DNA of 64,000 nt, taken from Meconema thalassinum. Lineage: Eukaryota; Arthropoda; Insecta; Orthoptera; Tettigoniidae. Positions 1-10,639 of this stretch are shown piece by piece. A program made the position numbers and the translations under genes. The notes beneath the pieces are model-generated. The model was not told where the DNA came from. It ran no database searches and worked only from the letters and a program-made list of their open reading frames with translations. Location: contig OX336389.2 in assembly GCA_946902985.2 (NCBI GenBank), forward strand, positions 144,263,099 through 144,327,098. The letters run 5' to 3'. Numbering within the stretch: position 1 is the stretch's first letter; each line of letters opens with the position of its first letter.

Positions 1-179
1 AAATCATAGTTGCATATAGGACTATGCATGTTTTTCGTGTGAAACATCGTTTAATGTCCTATTATCGTTCGAACTCTCACATGTCGCACTTGGAAAGCAA
101 GATTTTCTAAAAAATTATGATTTCACCCCTTGTAGGGGTAGGTTTTATTTTGGGGTGGATATAGGCTATTCATTGAAAA

Positions 180-1085
180 AGGGTGTCGGCCCGAGTTCAA
201 CGACACCTCACTCCTCAAAATCCGACCATGCGTTCGGTAGACATCGGCTTTGCCCATGAATGTATGTGACGTCACCAGGAAAGTAGGCTATGGGTCAACA
301 TTTTGGAATTTTGGAAAGGGGGTGTCAGCCCGATTTCTACGACACCTCATTCGTCAAAATCCGACCTTACGTTCGGGACAATCGGCTTTGCCCCTGAATG
401 TAAGGCGGGTTAGGAAGTTACGTCATCAGGAAAGTAGGCTATGGGTCAACATTTTGGAATTTTGGAAAGGGGGTGTCAGCCCGATTTCAACGACACCTCA
501 TTCGTCAAAATCCGACCATGCGTTCGGGGGGTATTGGCTTTGCCCCTGAATATATGGCGGGTTAGTAGGTGACGTCACCAGCAAAGTAGGCTATGGGTCA
601 ACATTTTAAAATTTTGGAACGGGGTTGGTAGCCCGATTTCAACCACACCTCATTCATCAAAATCCGACCATGCGTTCGGGGGATATCGGCTTTGCCCCTG
701 AATGTATGGCGGGTAAATATGTGACGTCACCAGGAATGTAGGCTATGGGTCAACATTTTGGAATTTTGGAAAGGGTGTGTCAGCCCGAGTTCAACAACAC
801 CTCATTCGTCAAAATCCGACCATACATTCGGGAGATATCGGCTTTGTTCCTGAATCTATGGCGTGTTAGTATGTGACGTCACCAGGAATGTAGGCAAAGG
901 GTCAACATTTTGGATTTTTTAAAGGGAGTGTTAGCCCGATTTCAACGACACCTCATTCGTCAAAATCCGACAATGCGTTCGGGGGATATCGTCTTTGCCC
1001 CTGAATATATGGCGGGTTAGTATGTGACGTCACCAGGAATGTTGGCTATGAGTCAACATTTTGGAATTTTTGATCACACCTCGTT
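180..1085 (+). repeat. ~152-bp satellite array, copy A left arm
   Basis: There are about six tandem monomers. The landmark TGACGTCACC recurs near 267, 420, 571, 722, 873 and 1,025, a period of 151-153 bp. Each monomer has a ~50-bp core (CRE-like octamer TGACGTCA, then AGGAAAGTAGGCTATGGG and an AT-rich tract). A ~100-bp extension follows, containing CAAAATCCGACCATGCGTTC and CCCCTGAATGTATGGCGGGT. An open frame crossing the monomers at 250-549 is a by-product of the repeat, not a gene. Confidence 0.9.
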
Positions 1086-1205
1086 GTGAAGTCACCAGGA
1101 AAGTAGGCTATGGGTCAACATTTTAGGAACTCTTGTATCACCCCTCGTGACGTCACCGGGAATGTAGGCTATCGGTCAACATTTTGGAACTGTTCGATCC
1201 CACCC
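1020..1205 (+). repeat. 62-bp short-form satellite units at the array edge
   Basis: After the last 152-bp monomer the spacing of the TGACGTCACC core drops to about 62 bp (near 1,026, 1,088 and 1,150). These units keep the core but replace the long extension with a short linker ending TTTTGATCACACCTCGTTG. Confidence 0.85.
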
Positions 1206-1345
1206 CGTAGGAGAGGTTAGGTTAGGCTAGGTTAGTTAAGCCATGGCCGCCATTTTGGTTAGCCGCAAACTTGTGACGCATCGCCGCCTTCTTGGATTTA
1301 AAGCGCACCAAATTCAAAAACTGCTGACGGGGTGCGTTAGAAATC
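1205..1345 (+). promoter_or_regulatory. TTAGG-like stretch followed by YY1-like GCCGCCATTTTGG motifs
   Basis: A run GAGGTTAGGTTAGGCTAGG is followed by ATGGCCGCCATTTTGG and CGCCGCCTTCTTGG. The latter resemble the animal YY1 consensus (GCCGCCATCTTG); the former resembles the TTAGG telomere repeat of arthropods. The block recurs at 42,660-42,795 and, inverted and longer, at 29,530-29,700. The motifs are seen; regulatory function is only inferred. Confidence 0.4.
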
Positions 1346-1370
1346 TTACTGCCCCCCGTCTCTCGTGCCA

Positions 1371-1455
1371 ATTTTCAAATTTCTTGACAGAGCCAGGAAT
1401 CAAACCCAGAAACTCCGGGGGCGGCAGCTAATCATGCTAACCATACAGCGATACA
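1371..1455 (-). repeat. SINE head fragment (tRNA-like), inverted
   Basis: Read on the minus strand this is a tRNA-like head with the B-box-like GGGTTTGATTCCTGG, followed by TGTCAAGAAATTTGAAAATTGG. It is the same head seen on the plus strand at 23,393 and 61,755 and on the minus strand at 37,395. The body is missing here, so the fragment is truncated. Confidence 0.6.
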
Positions 1456-1639
1456 TACTGTATACTTGCAAGCAATCTAACAGGCAGTATGTTTAGAGAA
1501 GGTGTAATTTAACACAGTCATCATGCTAGAGTTGCTGTTTTCATTATCACAAATGTTACACCCTATGCGTGCCACTGTTGACAAAACTGCATCATGTTTC
1601 AACATCTCTGCTACTAGCTAGCCAGCAATACTTTTCCAC

Positions 1640-2500
1640 AATCATTTTTATTTCATATGTTATTCAATTAAACTTTTCCCCCAAGAAAGTGCGACAGACT
1701 TAAGCTGTTGGCACTGTTTCAAATCCTCATCGCTAAATGAGGGGTTCATTCATTCCATTCCCTAACCCGCTCGGTTGATTGAAAGCAGGCTGTGGATTTT
1801 AATTTTTGCATCTTGCCTTTACCAAGCTAGAGTTAAACCATTACATACAGCTCTGCGATCCTTGGTTCATCAAATAGCAATGAATGCATTTTGTAAGCAT
1901 GAACATCGTGGCCGACCACCGGTATCGTTCATTCTTAGCTTACGGGTTAGCGCGCTAGAGTTCGGCTTAAAGTATCTACGGTTTAATGGTCTGCTACAAA
2001 ACCATTGCATAAGCCTCTATGATTTTGCATATTTTTTTACATAGCCAGCCTTCATTATCGTTCATTCATAGCTAACTTGTTAGCGCACTAGACTTTAACC
2101 TAAAGCATCTCAGGTTCAATTGCCTACTACAAAACCATCCAATAAGCCCTCTGTGATCCATGATTTCATGAAATAGCGATGAATGCATTGGCTAGAAAAC
2201 CATTGCATAAGCCTCTGCGATTCATGATTGTTATGGAATAGCAATGATTATATCCCCAAGCATGGTCATTAATGTCAGTTACTGCTATCGCTCATTCGTA
2301 GCTAACAGGTTAGTGTGCTAGCCTTTGACCTATAGTATCTCAGGTTCAATCACCTGCTATACAAACCATGACATAAGCCTGTTATTCATTACCCCAGGGG
2401 AGTGCGACAGGCTTCAGCCACTGACACCGTTTTATATCCTTGTTGCTAAATGAGAACTTTATTCATTCCATTTCCTGACCAGGTCTGTCGCAATCGATTC
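1640..2500 (+). repeat. Tandem tRNA-like and GCGACAGGCTT/ATTCATTCCATTCCC repeats, copy A
   Basis: Two interleaved motifs recur. One holds GTGCGACAGGCTTTAG, CTAAATGAGG and TTCATTCATTCCATTCCC. The other is tRNA-like: a TAGCTAACNGGTTAGCGC A-box-like segment, then TAAAGTATCTCAGGTTCAAT with a B-box, then ACCATTGCATAAGCCTCTG. tRNA-like units begin near 1,936, 2,069 and 2,299. Inverted copies lie at 21,840-22,740 and 31,610-31,990. There is no coding potential worth noting. Confidence 0.75.
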
Positions 2501-3060
2501 ACAATATCAAAAATGGAAAAACAAATCACTATTCCTTCGAACATCTGAAAACGCATCATCGTGCGTGTGTTTCAACAAGGCTATCACTGGCCACAGTGGC
2601 TGTACTCAATAGAACAATCGATATTTCGACCTACAAACTGTCAAAAACTGATCCGTCAATATAGCAATTAGGCCTACTATATTGGAATACAACCACCGTG
2701 GCTAGCGATCGCCTTGTTGAAACACATGCCCAGCAGCATTGTCTCTCTCACAACCACTCTTCATGAACATTTTTAAGAGCTAACATTTTTTTTCTTCAAA
2801 AAAAGGGTTGTTGGCTCTTTGTCAAAATTTCAAAAATACATTCAACAAGGGGGCGTTAGCCCGTGTTCTATGACCCATCGTACACGTCTCTAGCGTTATT
2901 GATTTGCGAGATATAGCAAAAAGTCAAAAATCATGGTTTTACTCCCAAAAATTCTGTTTCCCTAATTCTAAAAACCTGAACCTATTAGAAAAATAAAGAG
3001 GGCTTCGAGGCAAGCGATTTGACACGTCACACGTACAAATCCGAACAAACGTTCGGGAGA
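2500..3060. other. Spacer with a hairpin-forming inverted repeat, copy A
   Basis: Two ~37-bp arms, 2,563-2,600 and 2,693-2,729, are near-perfect inverted repeats; GTGTTTCAACAAGG is mirrored as CCTTGTTGAAACAC. They enclose about 90 bp. The remainder, including a conserved stretch beginning near 2,860, is shared with copy B but shows no recognised gene. The hairpin could be a small MITE; no target duplication was identified. Confidence 0.5.
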
Positions 3061-3480
3061 TATCGACAAACTTTGTAGTCGTTGTGACGTCACCAGGAAA
3101 GTAGGCTATGGAGCAACATGTTCGAATTTTTGATCACACCTCGTTGTGACGTCACCAGGAAAGTAGGCTATGGGACAACATTTTTGGAACTTTTTGATCA
3201 CACCTCGTTGTGACGTCACCAGGAAAGTAGGCTCTAGAGCAATATTTTGGAACTTATTTATCACACCTCGTTGTGACGTCACCAGGAAAGTAGGCTATGG
3301 GGCAACATTTTGGAAATTTTTGTTCACACCTGGTTGTGACGTCACCAGGAATGTAGGCTATGAGTGACGTCACCGCCGCCATCTTGTAACGTCACCGTCG
3401 CCATCTTGTAACAACAACATATGACATCATATTCCCCCCCTCCCCCTCCACCCCTGTGACGTCACCAGGAATGTAGGCTA
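3060..3480 (+). repeat. 62-bp satellite array ending in a YY1/CRE-like cluster, copy A
   Basis: Five units with the TGACGTCACCAGGAAAGTAG core lie near 3,087, 3,149, 3,211, 3,275 and 3,337. The array ends in TGACGTCACCGCCGCCATCT and a second GTCGCCATCTTG. The inverted counterpart is at 15,010-15,400, making these the inner parts of the outer foldback arms. Confidence 0.85.
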
Positions 3481-3875
3481 CTCGTTAGAACCCGTCACTC
3501 CCCCCTACTGTTAGGCGAAATTAATATGTAAATGCCTAGTTCACCTACCGACTGAACCAGTCATCAGATCCCTAATAAACTCGAGACTAACGTAGGCTAC
3601 CATCTTATTGCCTAACGGCTGTCGGATACCAAAGTTACATCAATTTTGTCTAATTAGTTTAAGTATGGAAGCGGGACCTAATTCTCAAGTAGAGCTCACT
3701 GTATTATAAACCTTAACATACGTATCAATACGACAATTCTTACCGAATGTGGCATCTTTTAAACTACATAGCCTATAACGCTTATAAACTGCCTTAGTTA
3801 GGCCCTACAAAGTAATTATATTGATTATTACGTGCATCCGCCATCTTTAATGTATACAATAAAAAAATACGCTCC
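3480..3875. other. Non-repetitive spacer, copy A
   Basis: AT-rich sequence present once per copy (also 45,480-45,872). I see no open frame, RNA gene or repeat in it. Confidence 0.5.
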
Positions 3876-3879
3876 TTAA

Positions 3880-4400
3880 AGCAACAGGAGGCTTGGAACT
3901 CCGTGTACTGAGTGGGTGTTGGATTTGTCTGATAAGCTAACCTGTGTTTCTGAGGTGATTTTAGTATTAGTAATAGCTGAATATTTAAGGACTAGTTATA
4001 GGGTAGGAGCCCCGTGATTTGAGCAAGGTAACTCATCGCCATTTGCCGTGAGGGAAGACCACTGGCAGCTAAGGGTACCGGGATTTGAGCCTTCAATATG
4101 CGGACTTGCAGCTCCTCCGTGATGTCGCAAATGTGGGATTTTTAAAACTATCAGGTATGACTGAAAATATTTCCAAGTTCGTGGAATCAATCCATGCTAA
4201 AACGTTTTCTAGAAACCAAAATATTTCCTACGAATATTACATAAGTAATTATTTGGCCTTTTTGTGGAGTTAAATCTTGGCGCATTTTCCGTATCTGTGG
4301 GCGAGCTGGTAACCGCAAGTGATATAGCCTAGGGTATTAACTGTGAATGGACAAACAAACTAACTAACCAACTAACTAAATAACCAACTTACTACCTAAG
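3880..4400 (+). repeat. ~500-bp SINE-like repeat with tetranucleotide tail, copy A
   Basis: The unit runs from GAGGCTTGGAACTCC through GACTTGCAGCTCCTCCGTG to a (AACT/AACC)n tail near 4,350-4,390. A diverged copy in the same orientation lies at 12,505-13,100, ending in a CAAA-type tail. A simple-repeat tail and two dispersed copies fit a retroposon. A B-box-like GGGATTTGAGCC is weak support for a tRNA-type promoter. Confidence 0.55.
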
Positions 4401-4795
4401 TATACATACAAACTAATATATTTAATGTGTCTCTCGTCAAGCCTTCCTACGTCGTCCGAGTTTAGCGTGGCATGAAGCTGGGTGAAGCAGCAGGGAAGCA
4501 GGAATGCAGCGGAGGTAGCCTGAAATGGCAACATGCAGGCCTTGAGGGTAATTGATCCGTATGTCACGTCATCGAGGTTGATAACCGGGGATTTTTTTAC
4601 ATATTCCCTATCTTTAAATTAACAGCCATCCAGGAAAAAGAAATTCAAATTAAAGCCCTCCCAAAATTTGTAACTTCAGGCTAGGGTATGAAAGAAGGTG
4701 GCCGTGAACTTAAATTTGGTAACCATCACAGCATTTGCCTAGAAAAGAAAGTGGGTATAAAACCCAGAACCTTAATACGTAACCCGAGACCACAT
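4400..4795. other. Unassigned sequence between repeats, copy A
   Basis: It includes a stretch shared only with copy B and ends in CCGAGACCACATAA, a phrase that recurs near 9,680. I see no gene. Confidence 0.4.
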
Positions 4796-6040
4796 AATAT
4801 TAATAATAATAATAATGAATAGCCTTACAAATCCCATAAGGGCTATGACCTCCTGCTTTGCAGGGAATTGCTCAGTTTTATCTCATCAGGTGAGCAAGTC
4901 CTGAGGAGCATTCGGGGTTATTCTTTCTGATTGGGCCTTCTATTTAGATGTGCAGCTGATTAAAGATTAAGTAAATTATATTACGCTGGCATAACGTTCG
5001 CTACAAAAATCTTCATTTCTGAGTCTGGCGATATCAAGGCTTCAAATATCCATTAGTATTACGGAAATCATAATAGCCATCAACCAATATCTGGGAGCTT
5101 CCCATTGCCACTAAGCACAAGGTTACCCTGACTAAGCACTTGAACAATGACAGGAACTGCCAAGTCTTCACTCTTCAGTAAAATCTACGTATATTGAACC
5201 GTTTCAAATAGAAGGTCTTTTTAAAATGCAATACAAAACCTTACCGGTGGCGTTTTAAGATCTAGTTTGGATGCAGATACCTATACACGTTCTTTAACAT
5301 CCCAAAAATCATTCACTATGTTGTGCACATGTGGTCCCGGAACGAATTAACAAGTGTTTTGTAAGATAGTCGAACCATTTGATCTCCTTGTATCAGGTGA
5401 TGCAGTAAGGTTATTTATTACCTAGTGAACACGATGATGTTTCCTCAAATTAGAGCGCGAGCTGAATCCCTTTGGGCGCAACAAACAGACAATGCGGTCT
5501 CTTCCCTGAGTGAACGACAAAATGTTCTATTAGCTCTGTCCACCGTGCAAATGACTTCTCACATGTGCTACAAGTGTATTACTTCACACCAGTATGAACA
5601 AAAGTGTGCTTCTTGAGGTCACCGCTCTGTGAGAAGCCTTTATTGCACACCAGAGACATGTAGGCCTACCGCTTTGCTGCATGTCTACTGAACGGTGTCT
5701 TTCTAGTTGATGCATTGTTTTATTGGTCACTGCATGTGAGTCTCCCTAGGTCTTTCCACTCCTGCCTCATCTTCGCTGTTCTTGTCCATTGTTTTCCTCC
5801 CCATTTTACGAACCAGTCTGCCCTTCTGATTCTTTGTCTCCCAACGTTTCGCCTTCTTGTTCTTGGGTCCCACATCGTCATTTTGTACGTCCATCGGTTA
5901 GGATCTAATTTCGCTACATGTCCACCCCATCTCCATTTGAGTTGGTCTGCTGATGTCATAGCGTCATTCATGCCGGTTCTCCTTCTTAAATCTTCGTTCC
6001 GTATTCTATCTCTCAATGAGACATGAAGGATCTTCCTTTC
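4795..6040 (-). repeat. Left arm of the inner palindrome, copy A
   Basis: Bases 4,795-5,005 are the reverse complement of 10,430-10,640 (a repeat with an (AAT)n-type tail and CCTGATGAGAT/CAGGACTTGCTCACC). Bases 5,435-6,040 are the reverse complement of 9,880-10,410. Both arms carry the same zinc-finger remnant next to the same LINE 3' end. This favours inverted duplication over two independent insertions. Bases 5,005-5,430 have no partner in the right arm. Confidence 0.85.
5430..5640 (-). pseudogene. C2H2 zinc-finger remnant, copy A minus strand
   Basis: The minus strand reads NKGFSQSGDLKKHTFVHTGV, then a stop, then YTCSTCEKSFARWTELIEH. This is the finger-linker-finger pattern of Krueppel-type C2H2 proteins (CxxC, F, L, HxxxH, HTG linker). 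Only about two fingers remain and an in-frame stop interrupts the linker, so this is a fragment or pseudogene. Its mirror copy is at 10,215-10,411. The finger family is established; the parent gene is unknown. Confidence 0.7.
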
Positions 6041-6139
6041 CATTTTCCGTTGACATCTCTGGATCATTTGTTTTTTTTTCGATGTTAATGCCCAAGTTTG
6101 GCAACCATATAGTAACACCGGTATCACGCATTTTTCCAT
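5720..6139 (-). pseudogene. LINE 1 ORF2 C-terminal region, copy A
   Basis: 139 residues with the hallmark tail of insect endonuclease-reverse transcriptase ORFs: LLYGCQTWAL, then SLRDRIRNEDLRRRTGM, then LKWRWGGHVAKLDPNRWT, ending TAKMRQEWKDLG. This is the region downstream of the polymerase palm and thumb. The frame opens only after a break upstream, so it is a piece of a dead ORF. A 3' fragment of the same sequence lies inverted at 9,880-10,193. Confidence 0.85.
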
Positions 6140-6710
6140 AACTTCAGCCTTTAAAGTGAGTTTTTGGGTCTTGTCAGCCAGTATAAACTTTAGGGACCAA
6201 AAGCTCTTCCATGCTTGTCCTATTCTTCGTTTAACCTCTTTCTCTCAACGACTTGAAAATGACATGTTCTGACTGAGATATACATATTCTTCAACATATT
6301 CCAGTGTTTCTCCGTTCACATTAATTGGGGCTTCTAACGAATTGGTCATCAGCTTCGTTTTCTTCGGGTTCATTGTAAGGCCCACTTCTTTACTTGTTTT
6401 GTCTAATTCGTTTATCATTTATTCCAGCTCTTTCGCTGAATCAGCCACCAAAACAATGTCGTCTGCGAACCGTAGATTAAATTCCTGAACTTTCTCCATG
6501 AGATGATTTATTGTTTACAAGTGGTCTGATGTACTGAAACTCTTTCTGAATCCTGCTTGCTCTATCGGTTGCTGTTCATCCAGTGCCTTTAGTCATTTTA
6601 TTGGTTAGGATCTTCATAAATAGCTTGTAGAGGTTTACAATTAGGTTGATCGGTCTGTAGTTGTTTATGTCGTCCTTGGCTCCCTTTATGTGTAGAAGTA
6701 TGATAATGCT
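6140..6710 (-). pseudogene. LINE 1 reverse-transcriptase middle, frameshifted and partly deleted, copy A
   Basis: The minus strand still encodes pieces such as the FADDIVLVAD catalytic box (near 6,440-6,470) and the GLTMNPKKTKL motif, but no frame stays open. About 300 bp holding the KAFDSVD and QGDPLSP motifs, present in copy B at about 50,930-51,225, are missing at about 6,470. No active polymerase can be encoded. Confidence 0.75.
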
Positions 6711-7001
6711 TTATTTCCACTGCATTGGTACGTCTTCTGATGTGAGTATGGTATTAAATAATGTTGTGATGACTGGGATTAGGTCTTCTTCACCCCATTT
6801 TAGAAATTCATTGTAAATTCCATCTTCACCTGGGCATTTTTCGGTTTTCGTTTGTCGAATGGCTGCTCTTACTTCACTGGGTAGTATTGGAGGTGTTTCT
6901 TCCTCTAGGTTTTCTTCTGATGTATTCTGGTCCTGATGCAAGTTGGATCGTTGAGAGTTACTTGAGTATAGTGTTCTATAGAACTCTGTCGCTTGCGTCA
7001 T
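6711..7001 (-). pseudogene. LINE 1 reverse-transcriptase N-terminal segment, copy A
   Basis: 96 residues including LPSEVRAAIRQTKTEKCPGE and FLKWGEEDLIPVI. This is the pre-palm segment of LINE reverse transcriptases, where a KAPGxDGI-type motif (here CPGEDGI) is typical. It is cut at both ends by frame breaks and corresponds to 51,562-51,807 in copy B. Confidence 0.8.
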
Positions 7002-7194
7002 TATCTCTTCTCTTGAGGCTTGTCTTTTTTTCGTTGTTGTCTTTTACTCCCAGTATCCAATGTTCGCCTGGAGTTAATTCTTTTCTAATCTTCTTTATTG
7101 ATTTTGCGGTATCCATGATTTCTTTGACCACGTTAGTGTTGTGTTCTCTGATGTCTCTTCGGATTTGCCTTTTTGATTGTTTATTGACTTCCGC

Positions 7195-8047
7195 TTATTC
7201 CAACTTTTTGTGTTCGTTTTCCATGGCTTGTGATTTTAGACGTTCACTTTCTTCGATCAAACATTTGGTGCTATCCTTTAGTTTTATTCTATTTTTCATA
7301 CTGTTTCCAGGTACTGACGATTGTTTGGCTGCGCGGGATATGCAATTTACGAGCTCTGTATAGTGTTGTTGGACTTTTTGCTCCGTTTGTTGGTTGAAGT
7401 CTCGTAGGTTTTTTGTAGTGCTTTTACATACTCCGCCCTGTCTATGCATCCTGGATGTGTAGTTTTGTTGTTGAAGTAGTGTCTCCTTTCTTCTTTATTC
7501 TCACTTTCAATCGTACCATTCTGTGATCTGTGTCAAACTTCAGACCATTTATCACTTGTATGATTTTCACCTCTGTTAGTCTATTGGTTAGGATGAAGTC
7601 AATTTCATTTTTGATTTTGCCATTCGGAGATTTCCATGTCCATTTGCTTTCTGTTTTTTTCTTGTAAAATGTGTTCACAATATTAAGTCTTTGTCCCAGT
7701 GCAAACTGTATTAGTCTTTCTCCTCTTTCGTTCCTTGTTCCGTATCCGTGAGGGCCCATAGGTTCTTCTTCTTCGTATTCCTTTCTTCCTACCTTGCTGT
7801 TGAAGAATCCAAATATGAATGTTGTGTGTGCTTCGTACTCGGCTAATGTGTCTTCGAGGAGCATATAGAAGTCTTCAATTTCTTCTTCCGTACTTGCTTC
7901 TGTGGGAGCATAGACTTGAATTATTATGAATGTGTTGTCATTTAATTTTAGGGATAATACTATGATTCTTTCTGAGATTCCCATAATTTCTTTAATATTG
8001 TGTTTTAAATGGCTTTTCTTAATCAAAAACCTACCCCTTTTTGTCAT
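7195..8047 (-). pseudogene. LINE 1 AP-type endonuclease and linker, copy A
   Basis: The 201-residue frame 8,047-7,442 covers most of an APE-like endonuclease: IIQVYAPTEASTEEE, then GFFNSKVG where the usual GDFN aspartate is replaced by F, then WTWKSPNGKIKNEIDFIL, then TDHRMV. The N-terminal NVRTL box survives only partly upstream in another frame. The linker continues in a shifted frame at 7,449-7,195 (LRDFNQQTEQKVQQHY). Loss of the catalytic aspartate plus frameshifts marks it as inactive. Confidence 0.85.
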
Positions 8048-8269
8048 TTTGTATCCCCTATGAAGCTAAAGACATCCCCATTTGTTTTCTCTATTATGTC
8101 TTCGCCGTATTGCCTCACCTCACTGAGGTCTAATATATCGTACCTTACGTTTTCGAGTTATATTTCTTTATCTTGGGTTCTTAAGGTTCTAACGTTTAGT
8201 GTACCTAGTATGAGTTCTTCTTCCTTGTGTGAAGGTTGTTTCATCGTTGTGTTTGGTTGATTTCTTCTT

Positions 8270-9062
8270 CTCCGTTTTTTGAGGTTAAGTCTTTCCAGTG
8301 CACCCTCTTGTCATTTAACAAAATTTTCTGGTATCCAACTCTTACATTGTTATTACCCGTTTCCCTTTCTTCCCTGGCTTTCTGGCTGAGTGATGCTTGG
8401 ATTTCTCTTTATTTTATTGTGAGGTCATCATCTATGAATATGTCATGTCCTCTCAGTTTGTGTTTGTTTCGGACTATTTTTAGTTTGTCTGCAAAATTTG
8501 TGAAACTAACTTTCACTATACCTCTATTGTTTCTGTCATCAACAACGTAGGTTGATTTCCTGCCGTCACTTCTTTTTCTATTGTGTCCAATATCTTCTTG
8601 ATTTTGTTCTTTAGTTCGTCTTTGTTACTTTCATCATTAGTGAATTCTTTACTTTTTTCCACTATGTAATTCCTCCTTTCTCTTTGCGCCTGTTGTTCTT
8701 TTTGTTCTTCTAGGTCACTTATTCTTTGGGATAATGTTTCTATCTTTTCTTGTATTGTGTTGTCTATGTTAGTGATTTTTTCTTCTAATGAATCATTTGT
8801 TCTTTCGCAGTATTCATTCCTTTTTTAATTTCCTTTCTCATGGACTGAATTTCCTCTCTTGTTTCTTGTTTAAACTCTTCAGTTTGCTTTTTCAAATCTT
8901 TAAGTTCTGATAGTATTTCAGAAAACATACCTTACTGTAGTCTCTTTGGGGTTTTACATTGTCTGTGTGTTCTTCTTCTCCCGAGCATTCTGAGGTTGAT
9001 ATTTTGTTTTTTCTCTGTTTTTGCATTATGTTTTTAGTTGAGGGCTCTGTTTTGGGTGGCAT
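8270..9062 (-). pseudogene. LINE 1 ORF1 (coiled-coil nucleic-acid-binding protein), broken, copy A
   Basis: A plausible start codon at 9,062 begins MPPKTEPSTKNIMQKQRKNK. After a frameshift comes a Lys/Glu/Gln-rich coiled-coil stretch (EEFKQETREEIQSMRKEIKK). The conserved C-terminal block VSFTNFADKLKIVRNKHKL and FIDDDLTIKEREIQ follows. That layout fits an L1-type ORF1 (coiled coil plus RNA-binding region). At least two frame breaks prevent translation as one protein. Copy B has lost the N-terminal part entirely. Confidence 0.65.
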
Positions 9063-9690
9063 ATTGTTATATTTGCTAGTTACGTACTGTGATATATTTT
9101 AATCCTCTTTTTGGCGCGTGTAGTGTATTAATCTGTTTTTGCTTCATTCACTTCGTTTTTGCAATATAGTTCCTCTCACACTCATTCGCTTCTATTTAGG
9201 TGCTAAAATATGTCTATATATATTATTAAAAGTCATCACAGGTTGCTGGTTTTCTTGTGTGAGCTGATACTATGCCTGTGATTTGTTCTGTAAAACGTTC
9301 GTTATGCGCCGAATGTCCTCTTCGTTGTTGACAGGCCAGTGTCTGGTAAACGGTATGTCTCATTGTCCATACAGAGTTTCTTCAGATCACATGTTATTTT
9401 TATGGTAAGGCATTCAGACGGTTCTTTGTAGCTGTTGCTGTATGCGATTAGTGTTTTGGTGAGCTTTGTGATAATTACCTCACTAATCTCCTTCTGTTGT
9501 GCGATGTGATTAATTTCAGATATTTACCTCCAATTTGGGTGATTCCTTGTTTTCTTTCATTGTGTATTTCTTCCTCGGGTACATTTTTCACTTTTAAGCT
9601 GCGCTGATATCGTTTTACCTTGTAACGGATCCAAAAACTGTGGAGCTCGGAAATAGTGCGTGTTTACTTGACAACCTCTGTCTGATAACC
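9062..9690 (-). other. Probable LINE 1 5' region, copy A
   Basis: T-rich sequence upstream of the ORF1 start, shared with copy B (to about 54,120) and ending near the recurring phrase CCGAGACCACATAA. It is assigned to the 5' untranslated part of the LINE by position only. Confidence 0.35.
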
Positions 9691-9879
9691 GAGACCACAT
9701 AAGGCTGCAATTATTATAATGTGTTTGCAATGTCCTGTAGCCTATTGCCCAGGCTAATTTCGAACTTATTTGCCTTATTTTTGGATACTTTTAACAGGAA
9801 CTAATCGATGCTTTTCAGGAATGTTCCCCAAAACTCTCTCATTACCTTAACATTGACTTAAAAAAAACTGTCTTCTGGA

Positions 9880-10193
9880 ATGTTCATGGTTCTTCATGTT
9901 TCACTGAGAGATAGAATACGGAACGAAGATATAAGAAGGAGAACCGGCATGAAAGGCGCTATGACATTAGCAGACCAGCTTAAATGGAAATGGGGTGGAC
10001 ATGTAGCGAGATTAGATTCCAACCGATGGACGCACAAAATCACGATGTGGGACCCAAGAACGGGAAGAAGAAACGTTGGGAGACAAAGAATCAGATGGGC
10101 AGACATGTTCGTAAAATGGGGAGGAAAACAATGGACAAGAACAGCAAAGATGAGGTAGGAGTGGAAAGACCTAGGGAAATTCACATGCAGTGA
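9880..10193 (+). pseudogene. LINE 1 ORF2 3' fragment, inverted, copy A
   Basis: Plus-strand remnant beginning VLHVSLRDRIRNEDIRRRTG and ending VKWGGKQWTRTAKMR, followed by CAGTGACCAATAAAACAATG with a poly(A)-signal-like AATAAA. It mirrors 5,710-6,030 and forms the inner part of the right palindrome arm. It begins abruptly inside the ORF, so it is a truncated copy. Confidence 0.85.
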
Positions 10194-10214
10194 CCAATAA
10201 AACAATGTATCAAT

Positions 10215-10411
10215 TAGAAAGACACTGTTCGGTGCACATGCAGCAAAAACGGTGCATATGTCCGGTGTACAATAAAGGCTTCTCACAGAGCAGTGATCTC
10301 AAGAAGCAGAGCCTTGTTCATACTGGAGTGAGGGAATACACTTGTAGCACTTGTGGGAAGTCATTTGCACGGCGAACAGAGCTCATGGAACGATATCCCC
10401 AAACTCAATGA
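10215..10411 (+). pseudogene. C2H2 zinc-finger remnant, copy A plus strand
   Basis: The plus strand reads CPVYNKGFSQSSDLKKQSLV, then HTGVREYTCSTCGKSFARRT and a stop soon after. The first finger has lost its second cysteine (CPVY instead of CPVC) and a zinc-binding histidine is replaced by Q. The second finger is cut short. It is the mirror copy of 5,430-5,640 and is not expected to be functional. Confidence 0.7.
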
Positions 10412-10639
10412 ACGAATGTGTTTCTATATAACAGATTGTTGAAGCGAATGTTATTCCAGCGCAATATAATTTACTTAATTTTTAATCAGCTACACATCTA
10501 TATAGTAGGCCCAATCAGAAAGAATGACCCCGAATGCTCCTCAGGACTTGCTCACCTGATGAGTTAAAACTGAGCAATTCCCTGCAAGTTTCAGGAGGCC
10601 ATAGCCCTTATGCGATTTGCAAGGCTATTTATTATTATT

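Larger units (their letters stand above)
5700..9690 (-). mobile_element. LINE family 1, decayed, ~4 kb, copy A
   Basis: A minus-strand non-LTR retrotransposon. In order, it has an ORF1 start at 9,062, an AP-endonuclease domain (8,047-7,442), a linker, the start of the reverse transcriptase (7,001-6,711) and a C-terminal region ending at a stop at 5,720. An AATAAA lies just after that stop, near 5,710. The reverse-transcriptase core around the AFDSVD and GVKQGDPLSP motifs is deleted relative to copy B. Several frameshifts are present. It sits in the loop of the inner palindrome. I did not fix the exact 5' end or target duplications, and the clade (RTE/CR1-like range) is uncertain. Confidence 0.85.

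Noticed and set aside
250..549. 99-residue open frame, and similar frames at 3,170, 15,017, 30,465, 41,698 and 59,467
   Set aside because: They repeat with the satellite monomer (CDVTRKVGYG appears in each unit) and have no independent support.
9894..10286. 130-residue minus-strand frame, and the similar ones at 54,326-54,718 and plus-strand 5,715-6,026, 50,168-50,479
   Set aside because: Antisense shadows of the LINE 1 C-terminal coding region, which is recognisable on the opposite strand.
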